This document shows positions 5,753 through 6,650 of a stretch of DNA of 6,650 nt, piece by piece; position 1 is the first letter of the stretch, and each line of letters begins with the position of its first letter. The DNA lies in assembly GCA_021812505.1 (NCBI GenBank), contig JAKANG010000085.1, positions 1 through 6,650 of the forward strand, given 5' to 3'. The notes beneath the pieces were generated by a model. That model was not told where the DNA came from and searched no databases. It was given only the letters and a program-made list of their open reading frames with translations. The DNA comes from Pseudomonadota bacterium (GTDB taxonomy: Bacteria; Pseudomonadota; Alphaproteobacteria; Rhizobiales; Beijerinckiaceae). Made by a program: the position numbers and the translations under genes.

Positions 5753-5798
5753 TATTCTGGTTTCATCGCCTGTCTAACGCCCGGTTCTGGAGGGAAGA

Positions 5799-6356
5799 AT
5801 GAGATTTTTTGTTTCGGTCCTCGCAGCTCTTGTTGCGGGCGCTCCCGCCCTCGCCGCGCCGGCCTCGGTCGCTGACGCTTCCGCGGGCGAACTCAATCCG
5901 CAGGAATTGTCGATTCAATATTGGGCGCAGAAATCGGGCGAGGAGCGCTTCGATCCGCACATGTGCGTTTATGGCGTCTTTCTCGACAAGACCGGCCAGC
6001 ACGAAGAGGCGCGCCGCATTTTCGAACGCTGCGCCAGCCACGGCAATCTCAACGCGATGCCCTGGATGTCTTATCTGGAGGAAAACGGCTACGACCGGCC
6101 TTCGGATCCCGCCAAGGCGGCGGAATGGGACAAGAAATTATCCGACGCCGGCTCGTCACTTGGCGCCTTTAACTACGGACTCGATCTGCTGCGCGGCCAT
6201 GGCGTGACCCAGGACCGAACGGCGGGCAAGGCGCTGATCGACAAAGCCGCAGCCGACGGCGACACCACCGCGCGCGACCTGATCGCCCATGATTACGACC
6301 CTGACGCGGTGACCCCGACGGCTGATCTCGCCCATTACCACCAGCCGCAGTTCTGA
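5799..6356 (+). CDS. secreted Sel1-repeat (TPR-like) protein
   Basis: A 185-residue protein with a Sec signal peptide (hydrophobic run 3-17, cleavage after ALA at 17-19), so it is probably periplasmic. The rest is helical-repeat material. The clearest Sel1 unit is about 119-154, with the pattern LGAFNYGLDLLRGHGV, then A-G-KALIDKAAADGD. Degenerate units are seen at about 51-83 and 84-118, where NAMPWMSYLEENGYD precedes AKAAEWDKKLSDAG. Cys56 and Cys78 lie about one repeat apart. The C-terminus ends in an unmatched tail with His179 and His181. The start is supported by GGAGGG 4 bases upstream. Sel1 repeats usually mediate protein-protein contacts and this one has no attached catalytic domain. 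Specific function is unknown; its place after pqqA is suggestive but two hairpins intervene. Confidence 0.8.
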   Translation: MRFFVSVLAALVAGAPALAAPASVADASAGELNPQELSIQYWAQKSGEERFDPHMCVYGVFLDKTGQHEEARRIFERCASHGNLNAMPWMSYLEENGYDRPSDPAKAAEWDKKLSDAGSSLGAFNYGLDLLRGHGVTQDRTAGKALIDKAAADGDTTARDLIAHDYDPDAVTPTADLAHYHQPQF

Positions 6357-6409
6357 TCGTTTCATTGCGCCGGCGGCTTTTCGTCCAAAGGGGAGAAGGG
6401 CGCGCCCGC

Positions 6410-6650
6410 TCATGCGCCGTAGGTGTCCCGCAAGACGTTTTTCTGGACCTTGCCCATCGTGTTGCGAGGCAGTTCCTCGACGAAGAAAATCTTCTTCGGC
6501 AATTTGAACCTGGCGAGCCTTGGGGCGAGGGCGTCGTGAATCGCCGTGTCGTCGATTTGAACGCCTTTCTCGCGCACCACCACCGCCGCGACGGCCTCGC
6601 CGAAATCGGGATCGGGCAGGCCGATCACCGCGCTTTCGACGACGCCGGGA
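6410..6650 (-). CDS. AMP-binding acyl-CoA synthetase, C-terminal end (probably malonyl-CoA synthase MatB), partial
   Basis: C-terminal part of an ANL-superfamily adenylate-forming ligase. Its 5' end lies beyond the window edge, and about 80 codons are present. The frame is open to the edge and reads PGVVESAVIGLPDPDFGEAV, the usual start of the mobile C-terminal lid domain. It then has LARFKLPKKIFFVEELPRNT and the terminal MGKVQKNVLR. The Lys in GKVQK is the conserved catalytic lysine of the A10 motif. The LPRNTMGKVQKNVLR ending resembles rhizobial malonyl-CoA synthases, which make malonyl-CoA from malonate, CoA and ATP. A related fatty-acyl or other acyl-CoA ligase cannot be excluded from this fragment alone. 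It is convergent with the Sel1 gene, 53 bases apart, so it is unlikely to be functionally tied to pqqA. Confidence 0.85.
   Translation of the reverse strand, partial: PGVVESAVIGLPDPDFGEAVAAVVVREKGVQIDDTAIHDALAPRLARFKLPKKIFFVEELPRNTMGKVQKNVLRDTYGA

Noticed and set aside
6398..6407. Palindrome GGGCGCGCCC between the convergent Sel1 and acyl-CoA ligase genes
   Set aside because: It has no loop and no U-rich tract, so it is not a convincing terminator. Such GC palindromes are frequent at this base composition.
1..6650. CRISPR arrays, tRNA or rRNA genes, insertion sequences
   Set aside because: No regularly spaced repeats, no cloverleaf or rRNA-like sequence, and no transposase or terminal inverted repeats were seen.

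Overview
The window is GC-rich DNA with dense bacterial gene packing. It most likely comes from an alphaproteobacterium of the Hyphomicrobiales, and the gene content points to a methylotroph or methanotroph relative (Methylocystaceae/Beijerinckiaceae-like). The two pointers are a periplasmic SRPBCC protein resembling MxaD, a helper of PQQ-dependent methanol dehydrogenase, and a 25-codon gene for PqqA, the peptide precursor of PQQ. PqqA is very close to the methylotroph type over its C-terminal half. The taxonomic placement is inference, not proof.

Positions 4-2562, minus strand: a compact pxpB-pxpC-pxpA operon for the ATP-dependent 5-oxoprolinase that returns 5-oxo-L-proline to L-glutamate. 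It is read leftward, pxpB and pxpC overlap by 4 bases, and 19 bases separate pxpC from pxpA. It is a housekeeping module unrelated to the rest. A 183-base divergent gap (2563-2745) separates it from the next block.

Positions 2746-5466, plus strand: a tight three-gene unit made of an exported MxaD-like SRPBCC protein, a two-pass membrane histidine kinase (7-base gap, TTG start preferred) and an OmpR-type response regulator (4-base ATGA overlap). Then, 119 bases on, comes the orphan pqqA (5586-5663). It has a good ribosome binding site and two hairpins behind it, and no pqqBCDE follows. A small secreted Sel1-repeat protein (5799-6356) follows on the same strand. The window closes with the convergent C-terminal end of an AMP-binding acyl-CoA synthetase, probably malonyl-CoA synthase (6410-6650, cut by the window edge).

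The most interesting part is 2746-5663. A MxaD-like protein, a dedicated two-component system and a free-standing, cysteine-rich PqqA lie consecutively on one strand. This suggests, as inference, a regulatory locus tying a periplasmic signal to PQQ supply or to PQQ-dependent alcohol oxidation. The PqqA core carries a C-x-x-C-C cluster immediately before the Glu-x3-Tyr crosslinking motif, and the kinase has an abbreviated ATP-lid region.
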